DNA of 64,000 nt, from NCBI RefSeq assembly GCF_025574485.1, contig NZ_JAOBPO010000001.1:131501-195500 (forward strand). The letters run 5' to 3'. This DNA is from Kordiimonas aquimaris. Its GTDB lineage: Bacteria; Pseudomonadota; Alphaproteobacteria; Sphingomonadales; Kordiimonadaceae. Position numbers and translations under genes: made by a program. The notes beneath the pieces are model-generated. The model was given only the letters and a program-made list of their open reading frames with translations, had not been told where the DNA came from and searched no databases. Shown piece after piece: positions 61,703-64,000 of this stretch (its first letter is position 1; every line of letters begins with the position of its first letter).

Positions 61703-64000
61703 TGTCTGAAATTAAAGAAGGGGCTACCGAAACATCTCATCAAATACCTGCTGACACGCGCGGGATCATGTCGCTTGCCGCACAGTTTCTAAACAACTCG
61801 GTGATGACCAATTTACTAATGGTCTTTTTTATCTTTGGCGGATTGATGACAGCTGTAACAATGCGGTCAGAAGTTTTCCCGACGGTAGACGTTGGTACCA
61901 TAACCGTTTCTGTGGCCTACCCCGGCGCCACGCCACTGGAAGTTGAGGATGCACTAAGCCGCCGCATAGAAGAAAGCGTACTTGGTATTAACGGTGTGGA
62001 GCGGGTTCGCTCTTATGCGTTCGAAAATCGCGCAAGCGTTGTGCTGGAGCTGGAAGACTTCCTCGACCCTTACCAAATCAAGGATGAGGTACAGGCAGCA
62101 ATAGATAGCCTGATTGATTTTCCACCTGGCAATGCCGAACAGCCCGTAGTCACTGTATCACAGTCACTCTCAAACGTTGTGTCCCTTGTCCTCACAGGAC
62201 AGGTTGGCGAAGAAGAAATGCGTCGTATCAGCGAGCAGCTAGAACGTGATCTGTTAACATTAAATGTTGTATCCGGTGTCACCATGCGCGGCGCGAGAGC
62301 GCGTGAAATAGGCATTGAAATCAGCGAAGAGACACTCCAGCAATACAGCTTATCTTTCAATGAAGTTGCCGCAGCTGTTCGTCAGTCTTCGCTTGAACTT
62401 TCTGCCGGCACAATCAAGTCTTCGGGTGGCCAAATCTTATTGCGCACTGACGCGCGCGCGCGCATCGGCGATGAATTTAAAGACATTGTCATTCGCTCCA
62501 ACAATGACGGGCAAGTCATTCGGCTTAAAGATATAGCGACCATTATTGACGGTTTTACAGATGATGAAATACGCAACGAATATAACGGCCAACCTGCCAT
62601 CATTCTTGATATCCTGCGCAATGAAAGTGCCGACATTCTAGCTGTCAAACGAGAGGTTATGAGATTTCTTGGAGCAACAAAGTTACCTGAAGGTCTTGAT
62701 GTTTCTGTATTCCGTGATCAAACGCGCGTACTTGCTGATCGCATTAGCCTTCTTACTGGCAACGCCTTGCTTGGTTTTGCCCTTGTTTTCCTCATGCTTG
62801 TCCTCACACTTGACTTGAAACTAGCCTTTTGGGTTGCGATGGGCATCCCGATCAGCTTCTTGGGCGGCTTTCTTATTTTTGGCTCCGTCGGCATATCACT
62901 GAACATGGTGACACTGTTTGCCCTTATTGTTGTTATTGGTATTGTTGTTGATGACGCCATTGTTGTTGGTGAAAACATATATTCCGAGCAACAAGCTGGC
63001 TTTAAGGGCAAGCGTGCCGCTTTTGAAGGCGTGCGCAATATATATGCGCCTGTCCTTGTCGGTGTTCTGACAACCATGGTCGCATTTGCGCCATTGCTGT
63101 TTCAAACAGGTACCTTTGCGAAAATTACGCGTCCTATCCCTGTCGCAGTTATTGCAATCCTCGCCGTGTCTCTCATAGAGGCATTTTTGATACTGCCTGC
63201 CCACCTCTCTAATGAAAAACGCTGGTCCAAGGGTTTGCTGCGAAAACTGCAAGTCAGTATTTCACGCGGGTTGGACCGGTTTGCCGAAAACACAGTGCAA
63301 CGCCTGACATATCAGTCTGGTCGCTTCCGTTATGTTACACTAACAGTAGCCATCGCCATCATTGTAATTGCCGTGTCCATGATCAATAACGGCCTCGTAA
63401 GAGTTGTATTCTTTCCGAATATCGAAGGGTCACAAATATCCGCCAGATTGGCCCTACCCGAAGGTGCGCCGTTTGCCGCCACAGAAGAAGCCGCGATACA
63501 GATGGAAAACGCACTTCTGCAAGTACAGGCCGATATACAAAACGAAACTGGCGAAGATGTAATTGAAGCTATCGCGGTAACTGTTGGGGCCAGTTATACA
63601 TCTGCACAAGGCCCTGGCTCCACATCATCCAGCAATGTTTCTACGCATCTGGCACAAATTTCTGTAGAACTGTCCGATACAGATGAAAGATCTCTTTCCG
63701 CCGCTGAAATTCAACGGCGATGGCAAACAGCCGTTGGTGCCGTTCCCGGTGCTGAAACGCTGACATTCAATTCCACGATTGGGCCGCAAAGCGACGATAT
63801 AGGCTTTGAGCTATCACACAGCGATGAAGATCAATTGTTTGCAGCTGCGACAAAACTGGCAGATCGCCTCAGTGCTATTGACGGTGTTGCGCAAATTGAT
63901 TCAGGCCTTGATCTTGGCAAGCGACAATATGAATTTACTATAAAAGATACAGGCATAGCTGCAGGTCTAAGCCCAAGTGACTTGGCACGACAAATGCGCC
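61702..64000 (+). CDS. RND-family efflux permease (cut by right edge)
   Basis: The frame stays open from ATG 61702 to the window edge, about 766 residues, whereas the family is about 1,030. The N-terminal half shows AcrB-type landmarks: NNSVMTNLLMVFFIFGGLM, EVFPTVDVGTITVSVAYPGATPLEVEDAL and the transmembrane-4 Asp pair in GIVVDDAIVVGENI. It uses the proton gradient to expel drugs, lipids or toxic compounds. It is coupled to the adaptor gene by a one-base overlap. Substrates are unknown. Confidence 0.95.
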   Translation, partial: MSEIKEGATETSHQIPADTRGIMSLAAQFLNNSVMTNLLMVFFIFGGLMTAVTMRSEVFPTVDVGTITVSVAYPGATPLEVEDALSRRIEESVLGINGVERVRSYAFENRASVVLELEDFLDPYQIKDEVQAAIDSLIDFPPGNAEQPVVTVSQSLSNVVSLVLTGQVGEEEMRRISEQLERDLLTLNVVSGVTMRGARAREIGIEISEETLQQYSLSFNEVAAAVRQSSLELSAGTIKSSGGQILLRTDARARIGDEFKDIVIRSNNDGQVIRLKDIATIIDGFTDDEIRNEYNGQPAIILDILRNESADILAVKREVMRFLGATKLPEGLDVSVFRDQTRVLADRISLLTGNALLGFALVFLMLVLTLDLKLAFWVAMGIPISFLGGFLIFGSVGISLNMVTLFALIVVIGIVVDDAIVVGENIYSEQQAGFKGKRAAFEGVRNIYAPVLVGVLTTMVAFAPLLFQTGTFAKITRPIPVAVIAILAVSLIEAFLILPAHLSNEKRWSKGLLRKLQVSISRGLDRFAENTVQRLTYQSGRFRYVTLTVAIAIIVIAVSMINNGLVRVVFFPNIEGSQISARLALPEGAPFAATEEAAIQMENALLQVQADIQNETGEDVIEAIAVTVGASYTSAQGPGSTSSSNVSTHLAQISVELSDTDERSLSAAEIQRRWQTAVGAVPGAETLTFNSTIGPQSDDIGFELSHSDEDQLFAAATKLADRLSAIDGVAQIDSGLDLGKRQYEFTIKDTGIAAGLSPSDLARQMR

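Noticed and set aside
1-64000. CRISPR array, insertion sequence or prophage
   Set aside because: No regularly spaced repeats, transposase, terminal inverted repeats or phage genes were seen on either strand.

Overview
The window looks like a chromosomal stretch of a marine-type alphaproteobacterium with moderate-to-low GC. The main evidence is the gene order rpmH-rnpA-yidD-yidC-engB, two short PAS proteins of a type common in alphaproteobacteria, the MipA/OmpV, RidA, Bfd and TrhO genes, and a tight cluster of GANTC (CcrM-type) sites. A Kordiimonadales-like origin is possible but is only an impression. I see no insertion sequence, integrase, phage gene, plasmid function or CRISPR array.

Layout. 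1-2400: a LysR regulator (cut by the left edge) diverges from a secreted haloalkane-dehalogenase-like hydrolase and a secreted RidA-like protein. 2400-7500: cold-shock gene with a structured leader and a strong terminator, a TIGR01777 epimerase, rluA, and a kefF-kefC type K+/H+ antiport operon. 7500-24650: PAS protein, an exported amidohydrolase plus M24 peptidase pair, MATE pump, MipA/OmpV barrel, an iodotyrosine-deiodinase-like flavoprotein, a serine-hydrolase-fold membrane protein whose catalytic residues are lost, an AlkA-type glycosylase, oligopeptidase B, aminopeptidase P, OsmC, GST, trhO, and a convergent bfr/bfd iron-storage pair. 24950-30230: glycosyltransferase plus membrane protein, a second PAS protein preceded by four GANTC sites in 41 bp, slyX, and an AT-rich islet with an arylsulfatase beside a tRNA-Arg gene.

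30400-37800: lipoprotein, a histidine kinase-P1 peptidase operon, then the ribosomal protein L34/RNase P/YidC/EngB block with a clear promoter and an internal attenuator-like hairpin, then DUF3253 and Hpt genes. 37900-49400: tandem FKBP lipoprotein, FemAB-like acyltransferase, ZIP-like membrane protein, SDR, AI-2E family protein, the cysE-cysK cysteine pathway, PlsC, PilZ, a double-hotdog thioesterase and a HI0933-type flavoprotein. 49650-52200: a large chemoreceptor, its terminator and tRNA-Ser(GGA).

52500-60350 is a surface-polysaccharide locus. It holds an RTX-type Ca-binding protein; a minus-strand run of phosphatase, outer-membrane barrel, short OPX export protein, polysaccharide co-polymerase/tyrosine kinase and a small C-terminal-domain-like ORF; and a divergent UDP-glucuronate-4-epimerase-like gene. 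The OPX protein lacks a Wza-type membrane-crossing tail and sits beside a separate barrel, which suggests a two-part outer-membrane translocon. The window ends in an RND efflux adaptor and a permease cut by the right edge.

Recurring themes are two dehalogenase-family genes (haloalkane and halotyrosine types) about 12 kb apart, many peptidases that act on proline peptides or unusual peptides, and several exported enzymes with altered catalytic residues.
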